From Cryptomeria japonica (Eukaryota; Streptophyta; Pinopsida; Cupressales; Cupressaceae): a stretch of 64,000 nt of DNA. How positions within the stretch are numbered: position 1 is the stretch's first letter; each line of letters opens with the position of its first letter. This document shows positions 1-11,694 of the stretch, piece after piece. The notes beneath the pieces are model-generated. The model had not been told where the DNA came from and searched no databases. It was given only the letters and a program-made list of their open reading frames with translations. The stretch is taken from the NCBI RefSeq assembly GCF_030272615.1, contig NC_081406.1, positions 144,081,041-144,145,040 on the forward strand. The letters are read 5' to 3'. The translations under genes were made by a program, and so were the position numbers.

Positions 1-1220
1 TCATACCACACAGGATAAGGGGGAACAACCATCCCCTTTGGATTTGTTTTGTCTTCTTGTCCTACGGTTTTTTTGCACTTTTTGCTTACCTTGCGAGATA
101 AGCCTCCATCAGTTTTCCTTGTTTCTATCTCTCTTTCTTATCCTACGGGCATTGTTGAGCCTTCCTTCCACTCTGTAGGATAAGTCTTTCCTTTATCGAC
201 CTTCATTTTCTTTTTATCCCGTGAGCTCCTTCTTATCCCCTTTTATCCCCACAGGATAAGGGTTCTTCATTTATGCTTGCTTTGCTTGCTTATCCCGCAA
301 CATCTTTCTTATTGTGACTTCACCTCACGAGATAAGATTTTCTTTGTTTTACCTTTGTTGTTTTCTTATCCCATGACATCTCCATTGTTTTTTTTTCCTT
401 TGCAGGATAAGGGTCTCCTTGATTATACTTTGTTTCTTATCTCGTGGGTCTCTCATGATCTCAATTTGACCTTGCGAGATAAGACTCCTTAAGTTTGTCA
501 TTATTTCTTTATCTTATGGGAATGTGTGGGATAACGAAGTCCTTCATTTTCTTTGTTCTCTTATCCCACGACATCATTTGTCTCCACTTTTCTCCCTGTG
601 AGATAAGGATAAATCCTTTCACTTTGTTATCTCATATCCCGCGAGATGCTACTGTTGCCCTTTTAACTCCGTGGGAAAAGAAAGACCTTTGTGCTTTTGT
701 TTTACATGCTTATCCCGTGACATCTTTGTTGCATTGTTCTAGCCCCACAGGATAAGAAGAAAGCCTTTTGCTTTGTCACAAAATCTTATCCCACGTACCC
801 TATTGAACCTTTGTTTTACCTCGCAGGATAAGAAAAAATCCTACCCGCCTTTGATGTTTCTTATCCTGCGAGTTCACTTTGTCACCATTTTCCCTCTGTG
901 GGATAAGGAGGAAAAACTTCTTCGCCTCTGAAATTTCTTATCCTGCAAGCTTCCTGTTGCCTTTGAATGCATGCAAGATAAGCGAAGAGCCCTGCCATCT
1001 ACCGGTAAGAGGAAAAGGGGGAAATTGACCCTCTAACAACTAGGAGCCCTCCAACTAGTCAAACTTAAGTGAGTTGACTGGCCGACTTGATCAACTCAAA
1101 AATAGAATTGAAGTCCAAAAAGGGAAAAATGAGACCCCTTCACTGCTTGTTGCTCTTATCTCGCAGGATAATCTTTTCTTCTTTGCTTTGGACAATTCCT
1201 TATCCCATGAGACCTTTGTT
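1..1220. repeat. Degenerate array of inverted GATAAG / CTTATC motifs
   Basis: About a dozen copies of (G/A)GATAAG on the plus strand alternate with a similar number of CTTATCCC or CTTATCTC, spaced roughly 30-60 bases apart. Each is joined to a short CpG-containing core such as CCCGCGAG, CCACAG or CCGTGAC. Adjacent motifs are inverted, so each pair could form a short hairpin, and at 1157-1175 the two halves almost abut. Spacers are T-rich and poorly conserved. Open frames across the region are short, shift constantly and encode only the repeat, so I do not call genes here. Function is unknown. GATAAG matches the plant I-box core, but regulatory use is not shown. Confidence 0.7.
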
Positions 1221-1412
1221 CTTTGCTCCCTACAAAAGGTTGGCCCAAAAATTGCCAACAAAACCTAAAGAAATAGTATTAGAAAATGAGACTGAAGTAG
1301 TACCTATAATGTCATATGATGTTGGAGGAATACCTTCTTGTGTCTCTTGAGACTAGGAAGTACTTGGGATTCCAGGTAATCCCTCCTCATCAAATTCTTC
1401 TTCATCTAGTTC

Positions 1413-2672
1413 CTATTCTTTTTTAGGTTCCTCTTCTTCTTCTTGTTCACCTTCATTGTCTTCTTCATCTCCTTCACCAACCTCATCATGAGCTTGAGTC
1501 TCTTGAGTTGAAGACTCACCTTGACTCTTACCATTTCCAACTGTGAACTTAAACTTTGGACCTTTAGGAGTCATATGATCTTGTTTGTCCTTGGTCCTCA
1601 ATTCAGAAGTCTTTCCCTTAGACCTTGCAGTATCATCTTCAAATGATTTGGTCTGGAAAGGCTTCAGCTGAACACCATGCATATTTAATCAAACATTGGT
1701 ATTAGCGAGAATGTTTTGGAACTTGTCCCTTATGGAGGTATTCTCCTTTTGTGACCATTGATAAGAGGCAAAGGTGATCTGGCAACTTTTTTCTTCTCTT
1801 ATATACGATCTAAGATGTCTCCATCCTCCTCAAGATCCTTAGGAACCTTAGCAAGATCAAAATTCTTAATTTTCTCTACTATTAGGTGACAGTAGTCAAG
1901 TCTCCAGATGTCTTATTCAGTTTTGTAATCAATCCATACATCTTCAATTTGGTGAACATGCGTGTAGATTCATGCCCTTGTAGTCAAAATATTTCCTAGC
2001 TTTGAAGATTTTCATGGTCACTCTCCTCATCTCCTCCATGGTCTGGGCATTGTAGATAGAATTGATGGAGTATCTCTCTATAGTAATGGAAAGCTTGAAA
2101 CCTATCTTATGAGCTCTAGTTCGATGCTCATGGATTGATATCATCTGGTAATCCATCTCCATAAGGATGATTGTATCTGATGGATATCTTGAAAGCATGA
2201 AAGGCTCTCCATCAAAGCATCCAATCCTAATATATGTAAATTGTAGGAAACTACAAGAAAATACAACCACATTAACTTACAAATTTTTATGCCTCATCTG
2301 AAACCCTCTTGTTATGGAGATCTTTATCAAACAATCACATGTAATGGGCGAATAAAGTGTCATTGAATCTCCTAAAATAATGTAAACTCTCCTTGAGAGT
2401 TAATTGATTGAAGTACTTATAAACAGGAACCTATCTCTTGTCACCTGTGGTAGATAGAATTGAAAAATGCTTCATTGGGGCGGATGCATTGACGAGATAT
2501 GAAGTTATATGAATTTCAAGGTGGTAGGCACCTTGGTCTATTGCTCACACAAAGCATCTGCAATCTGCTTGCCTTAGTAGATTTTCTTCTTATTTTTCTA
2601 TATAATGTTAATATATTGATACATCCACTTATAGTAAGTGTTGGAATTTGGGAGGCCTTTTACCCTACTAAG
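1413..2672 (-). pseudogene. Decayed gene of unknown function, 3' part
   Basis: This is the downstream part of a minus-strand coding sequence whose upstream part lies at 4960-5478, beyond an inserted LTR element. Translation from 2672 downward continues the upstream frame and gives protein-like text with words such as YYKWMYQYI and KQIADALCEQ, broken by in-frame stops. At 1944-2270 there is an open stretch of about 108 codons in another frame, which implies a frameshift; it includes the run SIHEHRTRAHKIGF. At 1413-1682 a hydrophilic tail of about 89 codons ends in an acidic Glu/Asp-rich run. I do not recognise the family and see no catalytic motif. Several stops and at least one frame change make it a pseudogene. 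It may belong to an old repeat-associated family rather than a single-copy host gene. Confidence 0.5.
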
Positions 2673-2677
2673 AAGAG

Positions 2678-3006
2678 TATTGGAGTTAAGGAAAAATCAA
2701 CTCTACAACTCCCAAAGATCACCTGCATGCAAACTTGTCACAGAAGGAGATAAGCAGAAAAGCTATGGAGGCCATAATTCAGAGATGCAGAAAAGAGGAG
2801 TCATATTGATTGTCCAACAAGAATGCAATTCTATAATTATAGTTGTTATTAAAATACAAAGAGATAATCCTTATAAGAGGATACTCGAAACCCTAAATGT
2901 GAAAACCCTAAAGAATTATAAGATTCCTAAGTTTAGCTTAAGCATAGAATATAATAGACTAATAATTAAATAAATAATTATTAGCCAATAAAAGATAACT
3001 CTAACA
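2678..3006 (-). repeat. 3' LTR of the non-autonomous element
   Basis: This 329-bp copy ends in CTAACA on the plus strand. At its other end it begins TATTGG where the partner has TGTTGG, so the canonical TG has mutated. The flanking AAGAG is at 2673-2677. Confidence 0.88.
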
Positions 3007-3016
3007 CCCCCCTTAA
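3007..3016 (-). other. Polypurine tract of the non-autonomous element
   Basis: On the minus strand the sequence TTAAGGGGGG immediately precedes the 3' LTR, as expected for the plus-strand primer of reverse transcription. Confidence 0.7.
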
Positions 3017-4617
3017 GATGAACTTAGGGAGTAGCTAAAAAACAACTAAGGACTAAAACATCATGTAAAAAATGCATGAAAGCAACAATGGGTCTCGACA
3101 ACTAGGTCTGATGAGGTACCCAAGTACAATAAAATCTCTGTAAAGTGGAGAAAAAGGAGAAAACCCCGTGGGAAAAAAATTCCTCTCTAAGAAGAGATGA
3201 AATCTCAAGTGAAGGACTAAGAAGCCTCCTAACAAGAGTGTTCTAGAAGATAGGAACAAAAAGAAGAGAAAGAAGAACACCACTAAAGTATGAAATAGCT
3301 GCAAACACTATCGAAGAGTAACTGCTGATCTAAAGAGCCTCCACTGAAATAGAACGTGACCAGGTAGAGAAGATTGTAATTTGCATGAGTGCCCTCAAAT
3401 GACACTACTCGAATCAGATGACAAACAAAGACAAATAACTAAACTCGAAGATACAGATGACATGAAACACCAAAGCCTGAAGAGCTAATCAATTGAACCA
3501 AGGAAGCATTAGAACAACATGACAAACCTCCCCATAATGCTAAAAAGGGAGAGGGATAGGTACACTGAAAAGAATGACATGATGAAGAACCAGGAACACC
3601 AAAGGTGCAAAGAAAGTACATAGTGTTGTGGAAGGAAAACTCACTTGACACACATCATGAGGATAATGTCATGGAAGGAACACGCACGTGACAAAGGTAG
3701 ATGGCAAACAAAGAAAAACATCAACCCCCCATGGCACTTTATAAATAGTGCATGTACAATAAGACACAAGATGTGCAAGATCCCAAGTATATAATGCATG
3801 GTGGCACTTTATCTCATTGTGTTTGCATAAATAAAATGCTACAATGATCATAAGAGATAGAAGACTAGAAATAGAAAGAACAACGAAAGATGAGACATCC
3901 TACTCAAAGAAAGAGATCCCAGGACCTGAAACATCCAAGATATTCACTAGAGTGCTGAAAAGCAAAAAATTGAATAAAATATACTTAGAGTAGAATCTGG
4001 AAATAACACTCATATGAATAGAAATTACACAAAACAAGTTTTCCAACAATATAAAGCTTTCAAAAAATGGAGTTCGGATGCTCAAGTGACGTCTTTCAGA
4101 GTGCAAAAAGGAACCTCTGGCTTCGGCAGAAAAAAAAACACTATCAAAAAATCAAAATCAAAAGTTCAAACCTCCAAATTTAGATAGAGCTCAAAAAGAG
4201 GTTTCTAACGATATAAGGTTTTTGAAAAAGCGCCTCCGTATGACCATGTTACGACCAAAAGAAAAAAACCCCTCTTGTAGGGCATAAAGAACGTAATATA
4301 TATTATTTTTTTTACGAAAAATTTTCTGATGCATTTGCAGGTACAACCATACAGATTTTTGTGCCTCGAAAAATGTGCCAATAAAAAAATAATGCCCCAG
4401 ATGCCTCTGTCACTGAAATTAGGAAAATTATATATCAAAATTCATGGAATCAACCTTTTGAATCCAACTGTGACATCCTTTTGTCACCAAAATATACCAA
4501 AAAATCTGTTACCCCCAGAAATGAAAAGAAAACAACTGCACAAACCCCCGAATAAATAGATATGAAGAACAAGACCCAAAAAATCTCATGAAGAGAACAA
4601 GGGCATGCAGATATGGA

Positions 4618-4629
4618 GCTCTGATACCA
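4618..4629 (-). other. Primer-binding site (initiator Met-tRNA type)
   Basis: The minus strand reads TGGTATCAGAGC directly next to the LTR that ends at 4630. This is the usual plant retrotransposon PBS complementary to initiator methionine tRNA. It fixes the orientation of the element. Confidence 0.85.
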
Positions 4630-4959
4630 TGTTGGAGCTGAGGAAAAATCAAATCTACAACTCCCAAAGATCACCTGCATGCAAACCTATCACAGAAGGA
4701 GAGAGGCAAAAAAACTATGGAGGCCATAATTCAGAGATCCAGAAAAAGATGAGTCATATTGATTGTGCAACAAGAATGCAATTCTATAATTACAATTGTT
4801 ATTAAAATACAAAGAGAGAATCCTTATAAGTGGATACTTGAAACCCTAAAGGTGAAAACCCTAAAGAATGATAAGATTCCTAAGTTTAGCTTAAACATAG
4901 AGTATAATAGACTAATAATTAAATAAATAATTATTAGCTAATAAAAGATAACTCTAACA
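4630..4959 (-). repeat. 5' LTR of the non-autonomous element
   Basis: This 330-bp copy has TG...CA ends (TGTTGGAG to CTAACA on the plus strand). It is followed by AAGAG at 4960-4964, which matches the duplication at the other end. Confidence 0.88.
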
Positions 4960-5478
4960 AAGAGTAATAAGATCATTGACCTCCTCAATGAAATCATTGC
5001 GAGGAAGAGTCTCGGGCGACCTTGCAATTGTAGGCCTATGATTCTTCAACCAATTATCATTGATGTTCCTCCTACACTTGTTTGAGTTGTTATCATAGTA
5101 GGTCACAACTGATTGCATGCCAATATTGGCATATTGGTCTATTGGAGGACACTTGAAAATTGTGTCAAAGAAATCATCATCAAGCTTGATGAGAGTCTTT
5201 TTTCCATCTGTAACCTTCACTGATCTAGTTGTAGGATGATACCTATTAGCTAGGGCTGACACAAATTCCAAATTTTGTGCTGACATGGGAAAGGCTACCA
5301 CCAGATGAATTCCACTATTGATGGTGGGCTCCATTTTTAAAGATACTAGCAACTCTCTAACTCTTTTAAAAAATTCCTCAAAATCCACATGTCCAATCTT
5401 CGTATCCCTAATATTGTCAATGTTTGACGATACAAAAGGAGGAAAGACTAGATGAATCTCTTGATTTTTTAACATCAT
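4960..5478 (-). pseudogene. Decayed gene of unknown function, 5' part
   Basis: An open frame of about 173 codons runs from an ATG at 5478 to the insertion point of the LTR element. Its last codons and stop come from the target duplication and the LTR edge, so the present C-terminus is artificial. Skipping the element, the frame continues at 2672. The segment is a soluble-looking mix of charged and hydrophobic residues without signal peptide or membrane helix, and includes the run SVKVTDGKKTLIKLDDDFF. I do not recognise a domain. Good openness over this length suggests the protein was functional until fairly late, but the remainder carries many stops. Confidence 0.5.
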
Positions 5479-5619
5479 TTTTCTCTTACTTGGTGAGGGC
5501 TTTGAAATTTTTTATCACCATATTGAGATGATTATCCTCCATAGGAATCACATTTGATTAAACAAAAATCATCAATCAATCATAAATTGGTTAAAAATCA
5601 CCAATTTGCAAGTGTGTGA

Positions 5620-6000
5620 ATTAGGTGCAAACCGAACTTATAAGTCTGATTTGCACTTAATATAATTGTAAAATAAAAAATAGGTGCATATTGGACTTGT
5701 AAGTCTAATTTGCACTTAAAAGAAAGGGAAAAAACAAACTAGGTGTATATTGGGTTTATATCCCCAATATACACTAAGGAAGGATCACAAAATTCCAAGA
5801 GATGCATATTGGGCATATAACCTCGATATGCACTTGGGAAAAACACCATATGAAGGTGCATATTGGACTTGTATACTTGATATACAATACCTTAAAATAA
5901 ATGAATTTTCATAAGGTGTGGACCATGGTTATATCCTTGATTTACACCTTGAGGGATCAATTTGGTGTAAGTCAGGGATACAACCTCGACCCACACCTAA
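5620..6000. repeat. Degenerate tandem dyad repeat (GGTGCATATTGG type)
   Basis: Seven imperfect units of about 40-60 bases follow one another. Each starts near AGGTGCATATTGG or a variant, passes through a centre such as CTTGTAAGTC or TTATAACCTC, and closes with an inverted half such as ATATGCACTT or TTTACACCTT. The units form a series of possible hairpins, the same architecture as the array at 1-1220 but with a different sequence. No coding potential is visible. Confidence 0.65.
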
Positions 6001-7145
6001 TGAGTGAGCCAAAAATAGTCAAAATACAAGGTGGCGTTTGAAGGGGTTATACTCGACAACTCCCATAGTTGCACAGGCAAAAATATGTTGGCTAAGGTTT
6101 GAGGAGAGGGCTTTACTCATCCGACAACATCTATTGGGAAGTTTTCAAAAACCTTTCTAGCAATATCACGTTGTGCATATCTTGCAACATTGCAAACTCT
6201 AAGACATTGCAACCTTTGAGGCTATTGTTTTGAGATAAGATATATTAATGACTATGGGTTTGGAGAGGAGGTAGAAGAAGGGATAAGACACCAATATTAG
6301 AGAGCTAATAGAAAATTATAAGAGGAGCATATGGAGGAAGCTCTGTGTGGGAAATACAGATGGGTTCACAATGATTTGTGTTACAACAAGGCCCATAAGA
6401 ATAGGTATGGTTTTAGAGGTTTTATATATAGTTCCATTTATATTATTCATTGAAATGTATTACAACCCCATTCTACACTTTTGATATTTTAAATAATAAC
6501 GTTAAATAAAACAATGACCAGTGTTTAAAAATAACTATACTATTACAATTGAACTCATTGTGTAAGTTGATTGGTTACTATTAAGTCTAAATTTAGAGTT
6601 AATATTTGTCACATACACTTGAGATCTTGAGTTTGGATGCTTCAATAAATGAATATTTAGAAGTAAATAGAAATGTGGAAGAAAAGCCAATACGTAGGTG
6701 GTACTTGCAAAATACCTAAAGATAATTGATGTTCGTTGAATATATTATTAAGTACGATTCGTATGACAAGCTCTATAGCCATGTAGGGAGAAGAAAAATC
6801 TTTGATTGGTGGTCAAATTCTATCAACCAATAGTTTATTGTCTCATGACATAGATAATATTGAAGTTATATCGAGGATGATTGGACTTGAATTTGGCTTC
6901 CTACCCCTCAACTTTAAGGCTTAGAGGATTTATAGGTCCTATTTCGTAATAGAAGAACATGCACACCTCATGAAAATACCAAATCTAGTTGTGTCTTTAG
7001 GAAAGACCAGATATTTTCACATTTGAAACTATTTTTAATTATGAATAATATTATTTAATGATATACTTTGCTATCAAGATCTTTTTGAGTTAAGTAGAGA
7101 TTAATTGTGAACATGATCCTAGATTGTCATGTCTCTGACTTGATC

Positions 7146-7180
<35 letters not shown>

Positions 7181-8300
7181 AGCAACTATTATTAATTAAT
7201 ATAATAATTACCAACGAATGATTATTTTAAATTTATTTATTTATTTATAATATTAATTAATTAATATTTATATCACTAATAATAATTCTTGAAATATTCA
7301 AATAAAGATAATAATATTCTTACATGGTTGATACAAATATAGCTCCAACTACAATGCATTCATTTTGCCAATGATATCTGAATTGTAATCAATTTTAAGA
7401 ATATTAAAGCTCACATGAATGCCTTTTTTCAAAGATATAAACATTATAATCTGTTGATAGTATGGGGAAAGCATTAATAGTTGCGATACCCAAGGTGTCA
7501 TGATTATGCCATTACCACTAAATATATCTTCTTTGAATGTATCACTAATTAGTTGCATTAATTCTAATACCCGATGACCAATTGATATTTAAGATGGTAT
7601 ATGAATAAAGTATTTCATATTCTTACTATGAGAATCAATCCCACTATAGAGACACATATATTCTCATCATCCAAATAATTTTATCAGACCAATCCTTCAA
7701 TAAGTTCTACAATATTGTTGAATATGTCTATTCCATAAGACTGTAGAAACAAACATAAATCTATCAAAAATCCATGCACATTTTCATATTGACTCATCAT
7801 TATAGTAATTAGTAGATGTATGTTCATTTTGATCAACGAGTGTCCCTAAGGCCATCGTATATAACATCCAAACATAGGAACTAATATTCCCATCTCACCT
7901 TTGGTTAGTTCGCCCCTTGAATAGTCGATGTCTTTTAAGGACATGCATATTTTGGAAGAGATATATTAAGACGAAGTAGGAAAGATAGAATGGGGGATAT
8001 ATCTCAGTTTTCTTTACTCCAGTTTGTAAGAGCTAGAAAGGAACAAAACAGCCCCGATCAGAACTGTTATTAATTTGCAGACAGTAACATCCTTGTTTTT
8101 GATGGTATGCATGGGGATGCCTTTGATAAGAATGCTTACTATAGGAAGCTTGATAATGTTTATGTAGAATTTAATAAGAATATTGATTTAGACTGCAATA
8201 AGTATAACATATAATGGCAGACCAGATCTGACGCATGCTAGATTTATCTGTATTTACAACCACCAATATACTAAGTACTAATAACTTATGTTCTCTAGGC
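6001..8300. other. AT-rich intergenic DNA, nothing recognised
   Basis: No convincing reading frame, RNA gene or element boundary was found. The stretch holds one AT microsatellite (7151-7178) and AT-rich runs around 7190-7290. Confidence 0.5.
7151..7178. repeat. (AT)n microsatellite
   Basis: About 14 uninterrupted AT dinucleotides. Confidence 0.95.
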
Positions 8301-8308
8301 AATGGTGG

Positions 8309-8779
8309 TATTAGGGGAAAGGACCCAGTAGTCGTGCACCCTAACTTCACGCTTCTCAAAATCCTACTTGGAAATTTTGAATCACTCCGATTTTTTTACA
8401 GCAGCTTACTTGGCAAGTCCCCTGCTTATAACTAAGGTTTCAGGGCCACATCATCAAATATGATAACACATCAGCATGCTTTTTGCCAAGGTGTCCAAAA
8501 TAGCCCCCCAAAAAAGTGAGACCAATAGGCGTGCAAAAGAGACCCCAATAGTTGTGCAGCCGATGTGGCATCACCTGATTGGTTACTTTTTACAATATTA
8601 GTACATTTCTTAACAACTGTTGGTACATTTCCTAACAACTGTTGGTACATTTCCTAACAAAAATTGATATTTTTTGTTTCAAACAATAGGTTTTATTTGA
8701 TCAATTTTTGGAACAAAAGGTATCAACAACCCTCACAACAATTGGAACATGCTCAACTACTGGGTCCTTTCCCCTAGTG
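8309..8779. mobile_element. Small DNA transposon / MITE with ~26-bp inverted ends (CACTA-like)
   Basis: The left end (8309 on) and the reverse complement of the right end (to 8779) share AGGGGAAAGGACCCAGTAGT with little change. The right end reads CACTAGGGG on the minus strand, which resembles CACTA-superfamily termini. The left end has TATTAGGGG, which two C-to-T changes could explain. The 470-bp interior has no transposase. I could not find a matching 3-bp target duplication, so the superfamily call is tentative. Confidence 0.6.
8604..8660. repeat. Short tandem repeat, ~22 bp x 2.5
   Basis: The motif ACATTTCCTAACAACTGTTGGT occurs in two nearly identical copies followed by a partial third, inside the inverted-repeat element. 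Confidence 0.85.
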
Positions 8780-8900
8780 ATTTATAAAAAAGGTAATTAA
8801 CAAATGTATTAATAATTGGTAATCCATAAATAAATAAATAATAAATATATAAATGATATATAATATAATGTATTTATTTATTTTTTTAATGTTCAAATAA

Positions 8901-8902
<2 letters not shown>

Positions 8903-8969
<67 letters not shown>
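8903..8969. repeat. (AT)n microsatellite
   Basis: About 33 uninterrupted AT dinucleotides. Confidence 0.95.
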
Positions 8970-8971
<2 letters not shown>

Positions 8972-10521
8972 GTCTTAATCAGACAAATAAAAATAGTAGA
9001 TTGTAAAATCAGAAAGAGCTCACAAGATAATAAATAGTAAGAAGAATATGTTTGGATGTAATCCTCGTTACTGCTCTTAGTATTCTAGAAGTTGGGAATT
9101 GAGATGCTCCAAAGAGGGGTGGTCTAAATCCAACTAATAGGATGAGCCCAAGACAAGGCAGGGATCAACGACCCATAAACCTTGAGGGCATAGTCCCAAG
9201 ACAGGTAAGGGATTGGATCCATAAACTTATTATGGATATATGAGGGATGAACAATTTACTTTAATAAATTAATTGATTCAACTATGGAATCACTGATTGG
9301 ATTCATGTTAAGGTAGAAATATCTTCTAATATATTTAGTTTGAGTCATAAGTATATTGAAATAGATTGATTATGGCTAAAACATGTCTTAGCCTAGTAGG
9401 GGACATTACATAGATCAACCTGTAGAAAAGGGGGGAAGATCTTGAATTAAAATGAATAGTATTATGTTTTATTGATAAATCTTGTAATATCTTGTTAATC
9501 ATGGGAAGAAATAAAGTACCACAATTTTAATTACTATAGGAAGATCATTTTAACCTTGGCATGCAACTAAACTAGTTATGGAGGTGGCAATTCATTATTT
9601 ATATTAGGCCCACAGGGGGTTCTGTTGCAAACCTCAAGTCATTAGCAAGGATAAGCCCTAACAAGGGTGCAATAACACAACACTATTTTTATTTATGAGT
9701 GAGAGCTAACAAGCACTACCCAGTAAAAGATTGGTGTAAATTTAAACGATCTTTTGAGCTTATACTATATAACTACTAACCAAGCTACATATAATGGTTG
9801 AATGATAAGATGTGAAATAGTATAATATGTTTATGATACTTAGTCCTATTAAGCCATGAAATGTAATATTGCATTAATCTATTTTATGTGAAATTGGACA
9901 ATGGACATCACTTTAAACATAGTAGCATTATTAAATGGATGAGTCACAAGGCACATAATAAATGGTACCTATAACTTGTGTGAAAATGAATATGTATGTC
10001 AAACTTAATTGCAAGTAGATATCATCATGATATAGGTGGAAAATGATAGATACATGGTGTTATTATTGGGTTACTACCAATGGTATGTTACCCTTGATGT
10101 ATGAGTATTGGTGAAATAAAATTGTTAGGTTCATGCTATTAATGTTATCAATATTATTGAGTGTATATCCTTACATGATTCTCCAAAGTATACAAAGACA
10201 CAAACTATCTTGTGTATAATGCAAGCACTACTCACGACTTAAGAAAAATGGTAATTAACATGTTAGGTATTTCTATTGTTTGTACATAATATTTGTTTAA
10301 CAACTTTATAGTATTGCAAATATTGACCCCTTGGGCATAAAACTCTTTATAGTGAATCTAATATGCTAATTTTGAATGAAAGTTTTTTTTTATGTGGTGG
10401 GGTAAACCAAGGTAATTTTATGTTGAGGAATGAGCCTAACCCTTATGATAATGAGATAAACCTTGGACATTTGGGTGGGTTTATGAATAACAATAGGAAG
10501 AGTTTGATTCAAGATCTCAAT
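8970..10521. other. AT-rich intergenic DNA, nothing recognised
   Basis: Both strands lack a protein-like frame. No element ends could be paired. Confidence 0.45.
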
Positions 10522-10605
10522 ATCTTTAAGAGATGTATTGTAGTGCATGTTACTAGTGGCATTATCTTTAAGAGATGTGTTGTAGTGTGTGTTACTAGTG
10601 GCATT
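10522..10605. repeat. 42-bp tandem duplication
   Basis: Two adjacent 42-base copies (10522-10563 and 10564-10605) differ at only a few bases. Open frames across them on both strands simply repeat the same peptide and are not called as genes. Confidence 0.9.
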
Positions 10606-10784
10606 ATAATTTCTTATAAATGTCATTAAGAACTAATGGCTATTGTGAATAATTTAAGGGAACTCTATTCGGGTGAGATCTAGCAACTAAGGGAAACATT
10701 AACACAATCTTGGTTATGTTAATTTAAATGTAGGTATCCTTGAGAGATCTATCTAGGAGAATTACGTGTGACTTTGACCCATTT

Positions 10785-11584
10785 TGATGTAGGAGCATCC
10801 CCGGTTCATAGCAATCTTGCATCAACCAAAAACATTTTCTTTCTTTTTTGCTTTTTGTTTGAAGTTTCAACTTTTCTTTCTGTGTGTCCCATTTTGGCTC
10901 ACCGGATCCTGTGGAGTTAGATTCTACTTGAAGACTTGATCATCTTTCTTAGTTCCAAACCGCATCGTATTTGGATCATTTTCTGACAAGATATCGCTAT
11001 CGGTTTCCTTGATAGTTTCATGTTACCGATTGACAGTTCTTGTTATTGGTTGCCTGGACCTATTTTGTTGATCTACAGGAACCCCTTTCGAAGCTTGCAA
11101 AGCCTTGGGAATTGATTCCAATGTTCCTTGGCGCGTGACCGACCTTTTTCTGCGATCTACATTTCATCCTTTGGATTTTCTGGAGGAATCTCTTGGCGGA
11201 GGTCGACCTTGTTTATTTTACATGTTAGGTCTTGTTCTTTGGGTTTTTATCCCTTTTGGGCCAACTGGGTCCTTTGGATCATATATATAATTGTAATTGT
11301 GCATCAGAATGTAACCAATAAAATAATCAAGTAGCAAGACTATGCATAGAAGATAGATCTTAAGATTCAAGGTTCCGGTTGTGACCTATTCTATATGTTC
11401 TACCAAGATTGTGAGCCGTTTATGCTGTAACAGTTGTTACCGATTGGTTGTAATCATTTTTCATGAAATAAAATAATTTGTTTTACATTGCCTCCATCAT
11501 ATCTTTGTGTTTCCAATGTGTTTACTCTTGCAGGCCAGTCCAAATTGATCTCTTTGAGGTCCCTCCTCACCGATGTCTCCTTCA
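10785..11584 (+). repeat. 5' LTR of the degenerate Gypsy element
   Basis: The 800-bp LTR runs from TGATGTAGG to CTCCTTCA, preceded by CATTT. A conserved 61-codon open frame inside it also occurs in the 3' LTR; it is a by-product of LTR duplication, not a gene. Confidence 0.9.
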
Positions 11585-11586
11585 AG

Positions 11587-11597
11587 TGGTATCACAG
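11587..11597 (+). other. Primer-binding site of the degenerate Gypsy element
   Basis: TGGTATCACAG lies two bases after the 5' LTR. It differs by one base from the usual TGGTATCAGAG complement of initiator methionine tRNA. Confidence 0.8.
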
Positions 11598-11694
11598 TGA
11601 AGTTTCATTTCAGAGGTTTGCGTGTCCTAATATTTTTGCTGTAGGGTTGTGGATTATGGATCCAACCTATAGCTGCAGAGGACTAGCATGAACG

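Larger units (their letters stand above)
2678..4959 (-). mobile_element. Non-autonomous LTR retrotransposon (LARD-like), minus orientation
   Basis: Two direct repeats (2678-3006 and 4630-4959) bound a 1.6-kb internal region. The 5-bp target duplication AAGAG is at 2673-2677 and 4960-4964. Read on the minus strand the order is 5' LTR, then a primer-binding site TGGTATCAGAGC directly next to it, then the internal region, a purine tract, and the 3' LTR. The internal region holds only short unrelated open frames, with no gag, protease, reverse transcriptase or integrase, so any movement would need enzymes from another element. The LTRs differ at roughly 25 of 330 positions by eye (about 92% identity), so the insertion is not recent. 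It split an already existing coding sequence. The methionine-tRNA PBS fits both Copia and many Gypsy elements, so the superfamily is not settled. Confidence 0.88.

Noticed and set aside
277-1350. Several plus-strand open frames of 60-90 codons
   Set aside because: They read the GATAAG/CTTATC repeat and T-rich spacers, overlap one another in different frames and have repeat-like composition.
11105-11334. 61- and 68-codon frames in the 5' LTR, one conserved at 17539-17724
   Set aside because: The conservation is simply that of the two LTRs; the frame has no domain and lies in non-coding LTR.
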